A stretch of 64,000 nt of DNA, taken from positions 12,881,891 to 12,945,890 of the forward strand of contig NC_048546.1 in NCBI RefSeq assembly GCF_902806685.2, written 5' to 3'. This stretch comes from Maniola hyperantus. Its lineage: Eukaryota > Arthropoda > Insecta > Lepidoptera > Nymphalidae. Below, piece by piece: positions 21,801 to 32,773 of this stretch. The notes under the pieces were generated by a model. That model was not told the DNA's origin, ran no database searches, and saw nothing but the letters and a program-made list of their open reading frames with translations. The position numbers and the translations under genes are program-made. Positions within the stretch are counted from its first letter, which is position 1. Every line of letters starts with the position of its first letter.

Positions 21801-24800
21801 ATCTTGGAACTTGTATACCTACTTATATAGTCTTCTGAACATGATTCCGTTAGCGCAATTCAGGCATCGCAGGCAAGATATCTGTGGCGCCATCTAGTAA
21901 CATCGTTGTAAATTTAACCGTCAACGGTCTTAGGCTTGCAGTGCATGATTGTTGCGTGATCCTTTTCGCATGAGTGCGAATAACGTCATCTAGTATCTGT
22001 AATCAAGGGAGACCGTCACAATCAATTATTTTATATTTTAGGAGAAAACTTCGTAGCAATAGTGACAACGGATGTATTGAGCACGTTGATGGAGACTGCC
22101 CGCAACCTGCTCATGTCACACACACAGGCGCAGTGGCTCTACGTGGTATCCGACACACACAGCCGCGCGGGGAGCATGCGCAACGTGATCAGCGACATGT
22201 ACGAGGGCGAGAACATCGCCTATGTGTTCAATGCCACTGACAATGACGAAGAGTGTAAGGTGAGGAGGGAATCTGCTCATATCACACCCACAGGTGCAGT
22301 GGCTGTACGTGGTATCCAACACACACAGGCGCGCGGAGAGAGCATCGCCTATGTATTTAATGGGACGAGGAGTAAGGAGAGAAGAGAATCTGCTTCTTTT
22401 TACGCCTCTTTGCCCAGGAGTTTATGCTTAGCTTTTGGTCTTTTAAGAGGAAATTCTTCTACTTAATCAGTCGCTCCAGCTTCCGTGTAAGAACTAACAG
22501 TCTCAATGAGTGAGTCTAGATTTGTAAGTAGACGAGGAGTGTAAGGTAGTTCTTATTATTTTTAGGATGCAAATGTTTACTTTTTCTACTGACCTTATTT
22601 GTGACGTGTATTTTTTAGAAAGTCAGTATCTTGCGTTTTAGACAACTGCTTACTACTGAATCTTCTTTATAATAAGATTTTCCTGAAGATATACTGTGTG
22701 TAAGTAGTTATATCAGTCAATAGGATTGGTGGTTTTAAAACTGTGGCTTTGGCCATTTGGCCAATTATCCATGCCTCGAAAAGTATGTTTATTTGTCAGT
22801 CCTTGTTACGAACTTATGAGTTTTGTGTTATAGTAAATACAAAATTTGTTTTCAGAATGGACTGCTCTGCTATGCTCAAGAACTGATGGATGCGTTTATT
22901 TCGGCTTTGGACGCGGCAGTTCAAGAGGAGTTCGACGTGGCTGCCCAGGTGTCTGACGAGGAATGGGAAGCTATAAGACCTACTAAATTACAGCGTAGAG
23001 ATACGTTGCTCAGGCATATGCAGGTACTTTTGAATGTTTTAATTCCTATGACTTTTGTTAGCCATCCTACGAACTGCTATCATTCAGTATAGGCTCATAA
23101 TTTGGATCCTAGCATTAAAATTCTATAAAATTTATGACCGTGGTCTCAAAATGTATGTTTTGCAATCGAAATCCACAGAAATTATGGTCTTTTCCGCAGC
23201 AATTCATATCACTTAAGAGCGTATGCGGGAACTGTACCTCTTGGCAAGTGAAAGCAGGCGATACTTGGGGCGCCACGTACCGAGGACAAAGTCTTGAGCG
23301 AAAAATGTCCAAGGGCAACAAGACAAATGCAACCAAACGTACCGAAATCAACCATACGGAGCTGTTACATGTAAGAGATGTGATTAATATTAGTCGTAGA
23401 AATTGTTTCTACACTAATTTACTCCCAGAACTATCGGTGAAGAAGACCATTTGTAACAGTGAAGGTAAAATATCCACAGAAAACCTGCATGCCTGAGAGT
23501 TCTCCATAATGTTCTCAAAGCTGGGTGAATTCTGGCCAGCGTGACGAGGGCCTTCTCATTCTGAGAGGAGACCAGTGTTAAGCTATAGACCATGATGGGT
23601 TAAGCTGATGATTATAAGATTTTATTTTCCAACTGGGAATGGGCTGGTATTGCTTTTTCAGAAATAGCCCAATTTAGCTTTTTTGGGACAACTCGGAACT
23701 TGAGTCGAATATGCCAACTAAACTAAACCAACGAGTCAGTGAAAATCACCCTTTGCAGAAAGTTTTTTTTTTAATTTATAGACTAGCGCTTGGCTGCAAT
23801 CAGACCTGCTGGCAACTTTAGTGATGATACAGACTAAGATGGAGCGCGCTTGCCTAGAAGATGGCTATTCACTCTTGAAGTGAATTTACCTATTCCCATA
23901 TAAAAATTGGAGGGGAAAACTACTGCTGGGGAAAAATTGGAATTAAGTCTTATCTAAAAACTGGAGTTAAGTTCAAGCTAAGATCGTAATTTGCAGGTGG
24001 GTGCCTGGCGTCCTATTGACGGATTCAAGTTTGATGATGTTCTCTTCCCTCACGTGGAACATGGATTCAGAGGGAAAGAGCTGCCTATTATAACGTATCA
24101 TGTAAGTCTCCACGAATAACACGTTTTTTTTTTGCATAGGAATTTGTGAAACCGAAATCAATATCCTTGAATCTGAATAGTGACAATCATATAAAATGTA
24201 GGAAAGTCAGTGCAAATAAAACTGGTCAGGTACTAGTCGGACTCGCACACTAAGGGTTCCACTAAGATGGCACCTATGTACTTTTTAATTTTTTTTAATT
24301 TGTATGGCCGATTTTGAAATTTTTGTTGTTATAGCGGCAATAAAACATTTGTGTAACTTTCAACTCTCTACCTATTACGGTTCATGAGACGCGGCCCGCT
24401 CCCAGACAGTCGGACGGAGAGACGGACGAACAGAAATATGTCATTTCATTTGTTTTCAGAATCCTCCGTGGACCATCTTGCATCAAAACACCTCTGGTTC
24501 CATCACAAATTACAGCGGCTTGTTGTTCGACATTGTGAATCAACTGGCAAAGAATAAAAATTTTACGTAAGTCAAAGTTTAGGGCATCTTCATTATCTCA
24601 AGTCTCAATCGATCGCCAGCTCACTACTGAGCACGGGCTTCTTCTTTTGATGACAAAGATGGCCACCATGGCCAAGTGCAGATTGGCATACTCACATTTG
24701 GGATCATTACGGAGCCAAGCATGCAGGATTACTCATGATGTTTTCCTTCACCGCTTTATCGAAGCGGGTCTCCTCTCTGAATGAGAAGGGTTTAGGCACC

Positions 24801-27800
24801 ACGCTGGCCAAGTGCAGATTGGCATACTCACATTTGAGATCATCATGGCGAACTGTCAGGCATACAGGATACCCAAGGATACCTCACGATGTTTTCCTTC
24901 ATTCACCGTTAAGGCAAACTTGCTTTAACGGTGTTTGAGTGTTTGTACTACTTAATTGCTTAAAACACCCATGACACCGAAAAGTTAGAGCTGCATGCCC
25001 GGGATAGAACCCCCTGACTAGGAGGCCACAGGCTTAACCATCGATAGGCAGTTTTTTGTTTAATATATACCTAACTAGCTTATGCTCGCGACTTCGTCCG
25101 CGTGGACTACATACATTTCAAACCCCTATTTCACCCCCTTAGGAGTTGAATTTTCAAAAATCCTTTCTTAGCGGACGCCTACGTCATAATAGCAATCTGC
25201 ATGCCAAATTTCAGCCCGATCCGTCCAGTAGTTTGAGCTGTGCGTTGATAGATCAGTCAGTCAGTCAGTCAGTCAGTCAGTCAGTCACCTTTTCCTTTTA
25301 TATATTTTTTTTTTTTTTTGTTTTTTATTTAGACAAAAAAAAGCGAATAATTCACACCACACTTCCAGACCAAAGCACTAGACAAAAAGCCGCGACTGGT
25401 GTTGGTGTTGGTTGGTATATATTTAAGATAATAAAAAAAATATAATCATAACTTTAAATTTTTGTGATAAAAATAATATTCCTTTCAGAATTCGGATTCT
25501 TCTTCCTGATAATATCAGGCATAGCAATTCTAACGAAACAGCAAGAGATGTGCGTATCTATATTTCCTTTTTTTCTTATTTATTTAGGGTTCCGTAACAT
25601 AGACCTTCAGAAAGAGAGTGCGGTTTTGTACAGCGCAGCGTTGCCTCTGTCGTTAAGACCGACAAACGTCACATAGGTATGAGTGACAGAGACGCTACAA
25701 AGTCGAAATCCATAGGTTTTACGTCTACTTTACGCACTGCATGCGATCCGGATCGAGAAATCTCGGATCCGGATCGCATGCAGTGCGTAAAGGTCCTAAA
25801 GGATCGTACCGTATCGTACTATCAGACCAATTTAAACGCGCTTCCCGCTTTCTAATTTGAATAAAGTGCGGGCTCAGTTGGTTTATAATAATTAGATTAT
25901 GAATGATGCATAACTGAATGGAATAAATTAAATCATCGGTGATTTACAAGCACCAGTAATTCAGACTTTCAAGGCTACCTACAAAATCTACGAGTTCTAT
26001 ATCGACAGGGATTACTTACTCGCACTTGACCGATTTTTTATTGCTATTTCGTTGTATTTCTAAGTACGAGTCTTTCTTTTATCTTAGTACGAGTGTCTAA
26101 GCACTCCTTTGGCAGGATATTGTTAAACTAGCATGATATTACTGGAATTATTCGTAAGGAGTAAAAAATTGCAAAAGTCATTTATCTTTGTAAACAAATA
26201 AATAAATTGAAATTGAAATTGAAAAAAATTCCAACTTAGATGTCAGCAAGCACCATTTCAATGCTGACCATGACAGCCATCTCAAAAGGACAGGCTGCGC
26301 TGGCTGTGGCGGTTTTCACAGTTCTCTCTGACCACAATCAAGGTATGTGTCATTTGATGCAAGTGGGCCAAATAAAGCCATTGGACTGATATGACCTAAG
26401 CATGCGATGGGGTGTCGCTATGGGAAGAGATATAGCTCGTGTCCTGCAACTTCCTCGCACAGCTACATTGCGCAAAGCGCAATTCAGATGTATAGCACTC
26501 ATCTTACCCGCTCCGCGTTATCTTTAGAAGCAGACAGCAGATTTGTAGAGCACTGTCTCGGTCGTTGAGGCCAACAAAGCGTCATATGGGTATGGAGTGA
26601 CAGATACAACGCTCTACAATGATGAAATGTCATTCTAAAGGCCGATAGTCATCACTTTCGGCCGCGTACTGTAGCTTTGTTGGAAATAGACCTACAGTAC
26701 TATTATATCTTCTATGCCTAGTGCCTACACATAGTTTCATAGCTTAGTTTTAATCTCGCTAACCGCTTAGCTACATCTCACATGTTCTGTGGTGATAAGA
26801 CAGCCTTGAGGTACGGCCCATACTTCGTGTAAGGGTTTTTTATAGCAATTTCAATCTGTAAAGTGAATAAAGCTGAGTTCGACTTATTATGATGTATATG
26901 CACACCTATCAATGTATCTACGACACTGGCGCGCTAGTGTAACCCTAACCAATGATCCAGTAATAAACGGGTGTTTGCATAGACAGGTCGTTTCAATTAG
27001 GTAATCAAATCATTTGGCGACAAGGATGGGATCAAAAAGATGTTGCGCTTACGACTCCGCTCCTCACCAGCGTTGCGCCTCACAATAATTTTCCACCGTT
27101 TTCTGCAGGAATAAATTACACTATACCAGTCAGCACGCAGCCGTATTCCTTCATCATCGCTCGACCGAGGGAGATGAGCAGGGCGCTTCTGTTTCTGCTG
27201 CCTTTTACCACTGACGTAAGTTATTTTATAAGCTAAAGCGAAGTGCAATAAAGTTGGCAGGCAAACTGTGTAAACATTCCCAATAAGTGAATTTCTGCAA
27301 GTTTTAGCAAATATTTAGGTAAGCACCTTTAGGTAAAAACCACGAAACGAATGGCTCCGATTTCCATTTCAGACGCTCTATTAATTTAATAAAGATCACA
27401 AATCCGAAGTACTACTACAACGTTTTAAAAATGCCTACCGAGAGTTTAGTCAATGTGACATAACAGCGATAAGATAAATAATAACAAATAAACAAAACAG
27501 TCTCCAAACACCGCCACGGTGCCATAGCCTTTTGCCTGAAGGACCTACTGAATCGCAGATCTAGATTCAGGTGTTTATGAATCTTTAAATGAAAACTTCA
27601 CGCGCCGGGAATAACTCATTCTCAAAAGCTCCGGTTTTTGCACAAGTTAAATTTTTCAAGTTAAAAGTCAACAAATGAATATACTTAGCTATTTTGTCCA
27701 CAGACTTGGCTCTGCCTAGGCTTCGCAGTAATACTAATGGGCCCAATGCTGTACGTGGTGCATCGACTGAGCCCCTACTACGAGGCGATGGAGATGTCCC

Positions 27801-30800
27801 GCGAAGGAGGACTGTCCACCATTCACAACTGCCTGTGGTACATCTACGGAGCTTTGCTGCAGCAAGGTAGAGATCTCTTTTTTCTGCCTTGTAAAGTTCT
27901 CTTACTGATTTCCTCATTTTGGTTCTTATACTTCAGGGAAACGCCTGTCATAGCCCTCTGCATAGTTCACTAAGCCTGATTCACTGGCTACCCTATTAGC
28001 CGGCAGGTTTTTTTTTTTAAAGAATATTAACCATGTTAAATGACTAATATTCCTGGAATAGCCTGGAAGAGATCGCTTTAGCGATAAGGCCGCCTTTGCA
28101 TGCTACATCTATTAGAATAAGATCCTGTATTGTGTTTTTTCAATGTTTACTTTGTGTTGTGTGCAATAAAGTGTCAATAAATATTCCTCTTTCCTCTCCA
28201 ACTAAGCGTCAGGCTTGTGCTAGGAGTAGGTACGACAATAGTGCAACGGGCGGGGTTTGAACCGTCGACCTTTCGGTTTTCAGTCCACTCCTTTACCGGT
28301 TGAGCTATTGAGGCTCTAATTATTAACTAGCTTATGCTCGCGATTTCGCATCATTATATTGTACATCGACTATTAAAAAGAGGTTTTGGCTTCATACAGC
28401 GTTGTCTCTGTCACTCATACCTATGTGACGTTTTGTCGGTCTCAATGTCAGAGACAACGCTCTACGAAACCACTATCTCTTTCTAAAGGTCGATATGTAC
28501 AATATTTACTGCCGGGTACTGTAGTAGTTTTAACTTTTGTTAACCAGGAGGCATGTACCTACCGCGCGCCGACAGCGGTCGTCTAGTGGTGGGCACATGG
28601 TGGATAGTGGTGCTGGTGGTGGTGACCACGTACTCCGGCAACCTGGTCGCCTTCCTCACCTTCCCCAAGTTCGAGATCCCCGTCACCACCGTGTCGGAGT
28701 TGCTGGAGAGTAAGAGCTACACGTGGTCGATCAAGCAGGGCTCTTTCTTGGAAACTCAGTTGAAGGTAGGTTGCTATACATATTATATAACTAGCTGATG
28801 CCCACAACTTCGTCCGCGTGGATTTACATTTTTCAAAATCCTGCGGGAACTCTTTGATTTTCCGGGATAAAAAGTAGCCTATGTGTTAATCCAGAGTATA
28901 ATCTATCTCCATTCCAAAGTTCATCCAAATCCGTTCAGCCGTTTTTGTGTGATTGAATAACAAACATCTAAACATCCCCACTTTCACAACAACATTCACA
29001 CTTTCACATTTAAAATATTAATATTAGGAATATTAGGATTAGAAATTAGGATTAAGATGTTAGAGACTTATTATACGGATTGTTGTACGAAAATATTTTA
29101 CTGATCGATTTATATAGCTCATGCTTGCGACTCCGTCCGCGTGGATTTAGAAATTCTCAAATTGAGTCTGTCTATACCTTATAGAGCCTGCGTGAAAAAT
29201 GTCAAGTTCATACACCTAGTGGTATATTGATAAAATATGGCAGTCGGTCAATTTTTCCTTTCATTTATAACTAACTAATGCCCACCACTTTGTCCACATG
29301 GGTTTAGGTTTTTAGAAATTCCGTGGGAACTCCTTGATTTTCCGGGACAAATGTAGCCCCGTCCTCGTTATGCAAGCCCCGTCAAAATCAGTTAAACAGG
29401 TGGCTCATTAAAACCTAGCAGACAGACAGGCACACTCTGGCATTCATAATATTTATTAACTAGATATGGATAAAAACCTTTATATTACAGAATTCGGACG
29501 AGCCAAAATACGTGTCTCTTCTAAAGCGAGCCGAGATGACATCTGCTACAGGTGCCGTTGAGGGCAACATGGCTGCCAGCTCCGGTGAGAATTGTTCTAT
29601 CCTTGCAAACTACAACTTGGAAACAACACTTGTACAAGTATTATCGGCAGAGCAGATGGGCGCTTAGATACGACGTTACAATGGCGCTTGGATACAGATT
29701 TCTTCACGATGTTTTCCTTCACCGATTTCGCAGTGATAAAACTTTTTCTCTTCAGTTGAAAAACCCCGTAGTAAGGTAGGTATACCACAGTACTCTGGTG
29801 TAATAGTAGTAGTCACTTTAGGTATATAATCATCTCTTTCCTACATTGAACCAAATTAATGTTACGCCCACTGCATGTAAGACACGTACGAGGCGTTTTA
29901 TTTATTTTTATTATTCATGTACCAAAATTGTAGTTACAAAGTAATAATAAATTAAACAAAGGTTTCTTCCAGCTTTTACACCCCGTTTCGCATTCATCGT
30001 GTTAAAATGCACCTTCCAACTAACAGGCCGACGCGACGACCGACGTCTTAGATCTCTCAGTTTTCAGTAATAATTTTAATTAATAAATGAATGAATGAAA
30101 ATAATTAATCATTACCCTTATTATAAATGCGAAAGCGTGTTTGTTTGTTGGTTTGTCCTTCAATCACGTCGCAACGGATTGACGTGATTTTTTGTATGGG
30201 TATAGTCAATGACCTGGAGAGTGACATAGGTTACTTTATATCCCGGAAAATTAACGGGTTCCCACAGGATTTTTAAAAACTCAAATCCACGCTAACGAAA
30301 TTGCGGGCATCAGCTAGTTATTAATACCTACTGGTAAAAACTGTTAGTTAATGGCTTCACTTGGTCCAAAGGCGCGGGTATCCTGAACCGGGTCCGCCAC
30401 AACCGGCACGCACTGATCGACTGGAAGCTGCGGCTGCGGTACCTCATGAGAGCCGAGACCTTGAAGACTGACGCCTGTGACTTTGCTCTCAGTAAGTCAA
30501 GGCTTTTTTAAAGAAATTAAAAGCTACTAAAAAGCTCCTCCTATTAAAAGCTACGAAAAAGGTGTGATAGCCTAACTAGGTCGGTAAAAAGGTTAGGACG
30601 TCCGCTTTCTAATCGGAGGTCGGGAGTTCGAGCATGCACCTCTAACTTTTCGGAGTTATACGCGTTTTAATTAATTAAATATCACTTGCTTTAACGGTGA
30701 AGGAAAACATCGTGAGGAGACCTGCATGCCATGAGAGTTCTTCATAATGTTCTCAAAGGCGTGTGAAGTCTACCAATCTGCACATGGCCAGCGTGGTAGA

Positions 30801-32772
30801 CTATGGCCAAACCCCTTCTCACTCTGAGAGGAGACCTGCTCTGTAGTGAGCCGGCGATGGGTTGATCATGATGATGATGGAAAAGCTCCTCACTAGTTAG
30901 AATATCGATTTCGCACCGCAAAGCACCGCGTTAGCAAAGCCCTACTAGGTGTTCCATTGATAGATCGAGATCAAACTAGTCACAGGGGTCGCTGGATCCA
31001 GACGGCGCAAGCTCGTGGCGTGTGGAAGTCTCTCTCAAAGACCATCCAGCAGTCTATGTCTATCGGTTAACGATGAAAACGACGACGACTGGCTTAAATA
31101 CCTAAGCTTGCGCTAGGACAATAGTACAAGGTCCGTCGCTCACAGTGTGGTCCTCGGGTTGGTTGGCGTGCCGTGGTTCCGGCATGCCTCTAACGGCGTT
31201 TGGGGGCACGTAGTTCCCCAGTGGTGGGTCTGCTGCGACGGATGTCCGCTGGCGGAACAACGAGGTGTTGTTAGTCCCTTTGTGCTCCGTCGGTAGCGGT
31301 GGGATAGAATTTCGTAAGGTTTTTAGTCGGTAAAAGTCCGACATAACCACTGTGCTCCCCCGTGGCCGGTGGAATCCATGATGGATTTTCCTCACGAGAA
31401 AATAGGACAAGAGTAGAAAATAAGGTCAATGAATGCGTTTGAAACTTTGCATCTGCAGTCTTTCCAAAGGGTCTCAACGGTATTTCTCTGCCGCTAAGAT
31501 GTAGATCTGCCCCCATTGAATTGAGCTTTATTTATCTTTAAAATAAATAAGTTATCTATTCGTTTCAGGTAAAGAAGAGTTTATGGACGAACAAGTGGCG
31601 ATGATCGTGCCGGCTGGGAGTCCCTATTTGGCAGTTATCAATAAGGAGTAAGTGATGAATGAAAAAGTGATAATAACTTTTAAGATTCAAGAAGAAATTA
31701 GATAAATACTGCATACATTTTTTACGAAGCCTCCGCTGTCCGTTCGTCCGTATGTCTGTCTGCGGGCCTTGCCTCGTGAACCTTACCACTGACACATGAT
31801 ACATATGGTATGATATGATGGTAGAATGTAGATACATAAAATAATTGCCGCTCAACAAATGACAAAAAAAATAAAAATAAAAAAAAATTAAAAAGTGTTA
31901 TTTCTTGTACGATGGTACGGTACGGAACCCTTTCATGTATGAGTCCGACTCGCACTTGACCGATTTTATTTTCAGAATAAACCGCATGCACAGAGCGGGG
32001 CTCATCGCAAAGTGGTTGAGCGCTTACTTGCCGAAGCGCGACCGGTGTTGGAAGACCTCGGCCGCGGCTCAGGAAGTCAGCAACCACACCGTGAACCTCA
32101 GAGACATGCAGGGCTCCTTCTTTGTGCTCTTTTTAGGTAGGTACATAACAAACGTCTTATTTTTGAAACTAGCTTATGCTCGCGACTTCGTCCGCGTGGA
32201 CTACACAAATTTCAAACCCCTATTTCAAAAACCCTTTCTTAGCGAATGCCCACGTCATAATAGCTTCTGCATGCCAAATTTCAGCCCGATCCGTCCAGTA
32301 GTTTGAGCTGTGCGTTGATAGATCAGTCAGTCAGTCATCAGTCACCTTTTCCTTTTACATATTTAGATAAGACGCGACTTGAAAGGAATTTATTCGAAAC
32401 TCACTCCAAACTCAATGAAATTTTGTAGGCTCTCCAGATTCTGTAAAAGTGTGTAGTTAAATTTACACAGGTACAAAGATTTACATACAAATCTTTTGTT
32501 TATAAGACTAAATACTATTATATATTCTGTGACTAAGATCTTACAAATTGCTCTGATTTATAAGGAAGATATTATAAGAGTAGATGATAGGATAAACTCA
32601 AACTCAAAGCATTAAGTAATTCAAAATGACTAAGGGGTCTGATAAGATCCTTTTAACCTTTTTGATGTTTCCAGGTTTCTTTATTGCATCGACTGTATTG
32701 GTGCTGGAGTGGATCTACAACAGACGCAAGAAGATGGTCGAACAAATAGTCATTAAACCTTACATGGAATAA
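18815..32772 (+). CDS. Ir93a: Ionotropic receptor, Ir93a-type co-receptor
   Basis: I assembled 19 exons: 18815-18908, 19609-19761, 20415-20660, 21318-21485, 22042-22259, 22856-23023, 23200-23370, 23997-24101, 24460-24566, 25489-25549, 26240-26342, 27109-27215, 27704-27866, 28548-28765, 29491-29584, 30372-30491, 31569-31647, 31976-32136 and 32675-32772. They sum to 2634 nt, 877 aa, with no phase conflict and GT...AG throughout. Order: signal peptide (1 to about 18), large N-terminal domain, ligand-binding lobe S1 (about 440-565), TM1 (about 568-590), pore loop, TM2 with TTYSGNLVAFLTF (about 648-660), lobe S2, TM3 (about 837-860) and a short cytosolic tail. Drosophila Ir93a has a similar length and is a co-receptor in cool and humidity sensing. 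The subtype is inferred from the large N-terminal domain and the YLPRADSGRLVVGTWW region. The least certain borders are exons 7, 10 and 16. Confidence 0.88.
18955..19092 (+). mobile_element. SINE E 3' part in Ir93a intron 1
   Basis: Matches the second half of the full SINE E (tcacttaccaccaggtgaga, then gtcaagggctaacttgcag and an A run). It is 5'-truncated. Confidence 0.6.
19408..19575. mobile_element. Family F MITE in Ir93a intron 1
   Basis: Left end cgacaggttgagatggcaat, right end its imperfect complement (gactgccaacttgacctgac). The interior is very GC-rich. It ends about 33 bp before exon 2, so the intron's 3' splicing signals lie right beside it. Confidence 0.75.
19862..20055 (+). mobile_element. 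Family A element in Ir93a intron 2
   Basis: Begins ctagctgatgcccgcgactt, contains the gattttccgggataaaaagt block and ends in the accaaccaacaaacc region. It lacks the last part of the usual tail. Confidence 0.7.
20736..21160. mobile_element. Family B remnant and RTE-type LINE fragment in Ir93a intron 3
   Basis: 20736-20872 is a diverged plus-strand B element. 21000-21160, read on the minus strand, encodes a decayed piece with DDIKRVA followed by a WRV..S segment, resembling the C-terminal end of RTE-type reverse transcriptase ORFs. Related fragments occur at 30955-31075 (+) and 45375-45505 (-). Confidence 0.55.
22269..22366 (+). pseudogene. Partial duplicate of Ir93a exon 5 inside intron 5
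   Basis: Starting 9 bp after the exon 5 splice donor, a diverged copy of exon 5 sequence appears: tgctcatatcacacccacag, then ggtgcagtggctgtacgtgg and cgcctatgtatttaatg. About 39 bp that lie between the two halves in the exon are missing. No usable splice sites surround it and its frame drifts, so it is most likely a non-functional local duplication. Confidence 0.75.
23475..23615 (+). mobile_element. SINE D 3' part in Ir93a intron 7
   Basis: Carries cctgcatgcctgagagttct, a decayed ggccagcgtgacgagggcct block and atgatgggttaagctgatga, the end part of SINE D (full copy at 30561-30880). Confidence 0.55.
24235..24430 (+). repeat. Family H fragment in Ir93a intron 8
   Basis: Has the gtcggactcgcacactaagg end and the caactctctacctattacgg interior with a cggacggagagacggacga run, as in other H copies (46480-47110 and 57900-58060). 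It ends about 30 bp before exon 9. Confidence 0.55.
24596..25045 (-). mobile_element. SINE D with internal duplication, Ir93a intron 9
   Basis: Minus-strand SINE D in which a block of about 120 bp (with ggccaagtgcagattggcat) is present twice. The tRNA-like head, read on the minus strand, is at the right end (about 25000-25045). Confidence 0.6.
25074..25307 (+). mobile_element. Family B element in Ir93a intron 9
   Basis: A near-complete copy beginning actagcttatgctcgcgact, with an expanded (GTCA)n tract at about 25255-25286 and the ccttttatatattt tail. Confidence 0.75.
25605..25715. mobile_element. Family I foldback element in Ir93a intron 10
   Basis: A decayed copy. It keeps the ttttgtacagcgcagcgttg arm, the agaccgacaaacgtcacata loop and a shortened right arm (gagtgacagagacgctacaa). 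Confidence 0.55.
25728..25792. repeat. Near-perfect 65-bp hairpin in Ir93a intron 10
   Basis: The left arm starts ctttacgcactgcatgcgat and the right arm, read in complement, starts the same way. About 31 bp pair with one single-base bulge and a loop of only 2-3 nt. The palindrome is nearly intact, so it is young or maintained. Confidence 0.85.
26520..26645. mobile_element. Family I foldback element in Ir93a intron 11
   Basis: Has ctttagaagcagacagcag, the gatttgtagagcactgtctc arm, its complement at about 26602-26622, and a cattctaaaggccgatag right end. Confidence 0.65.
28019..28325 (-). mobile_element. SINE C interrupted by another element (Ir93a intron 13)
   Basis: The 3' end of a minus-strand SINE C lies at 28019-28052 and the rest at about 28181-28325. 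They are split by about 128 bp (28053-28180) carrying the atcgctttagcgataaggcc and gtgcaataaagtgtcaataa blocks of another retroelement tail. The insert is therefore younger than the SINE. Confidence 0.65.
28378..28492. mobile_element. Family I foldback element in Ir93a intron 13
   Basis: The two arms (cagcgttgtctctgtcactc and gagacaacgctctacgaaac) flank the usual tgacgttttgtcggtctca loop. Its right edge is about 55 bp before exon 14, which encodes the pore region and TM2. Confidence 0.65.
28794..29460 (+). mobile_element. Family A elements in Ir93a intron 14
   Basis: 28794-29040 is a plus copy from ctagctgatgcccacaactt to the atattaatattagga tail. About 29100-29155 and 29270-29460 are further partial copies, the last ending just before exon 15. 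Nearly the whole intron is repeat-derived. Confidence 0.6.
30107..30317 (-). mobile_element. Family A element in Ir93a intron 15
   Basis: Minus-strand copy from acccttattataaatgcgaa to gcgggcatcagctagtta, ending about 55 bp before exon 16. Confidence 0.7.
30561..30880 (+). mobile_element. tRNA-derived SINE, family D, near-complete (Ir93a intron 16)
   Basis: The tRNA-like head (gtgtgatagcctaactaggt, then aatcggaggtcgggagttcg) carries Pol III A- and B-box-like sequences. The body has ctttaacggtgaaggaaaac and tctccataatgtt-type blocks, ending in gatgggttgatcatgatgat. At least eight partial copies lie elsewhere in the window. Confidence 0.75.
30955..31075 (+). mobile_element. RTE-type LINE 3' coding remnant (Ir93a intron 16)
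   Basis: The plus strand has a decayed gatcaaactagtcacagggg segment, ggcgcaagctcgtggcgtgtgg and a cagcagtctatgtctatcgg end. This is the same C-terminal RTE-like segment as 21000-21160 and 45375-45505. Confidence 0.55.
31100..31500. other. Unclassified GC-richer segment in Ir93a intron 16
   Basis: About 400 bp of moderately GC-rich DNA including ggtttttagtcggtaaaagt. I see no coding frame worth calling. It probably belongs to a retroelement 3' region, but no second copy in this window confirms that. Confidence 0.35.
31715..31968 (+). mobile_element. Family H element filling Ir93a intron 17
   Basis: Shares the cctccgctgtccgttcgtcc start, the aaaagtgttatttcttgtac block and the gtccgactcgcacttgaccg end with 46480-47110. 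It ends seven bases before the exon 18 acceptor. Confidence 0.65.
32168..32369 (+). mobile_element. Family B element in Ir93a intron 18
   Basis: Starts actagcttatgctcgcgact and ends cagtcaccttttccttttac. A short stretch around the ccccttaggggttgaa dyad is deleted. Confidence 0.7.
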
Positions 32773-32773
32773 A
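32768..32773 (+). terminator. Poly(A) signal overlapping the Ir93a stop
   Basis: The last codon GAA, the TAA stop and the next base spell AATAAA. The next plus-strand AATAAA I find is about 400 bp downstream. Confidence 0.4.

Noticed and set aside
22062..22466. Open frame of 134 codons in the Ir93a region
   Set aside because: It is exon 5 in an offset-start reading plus read-through into the duplicated intron sequence. A good donor at 22260 and the consistent 19-exon model explain it better.
31102..31516. Minus-strand open frames in Ir93a intron 16
   Set aside because: They overlap each other in different frames, lack recognisable domains and sit in apparently repeat-derived DNA.
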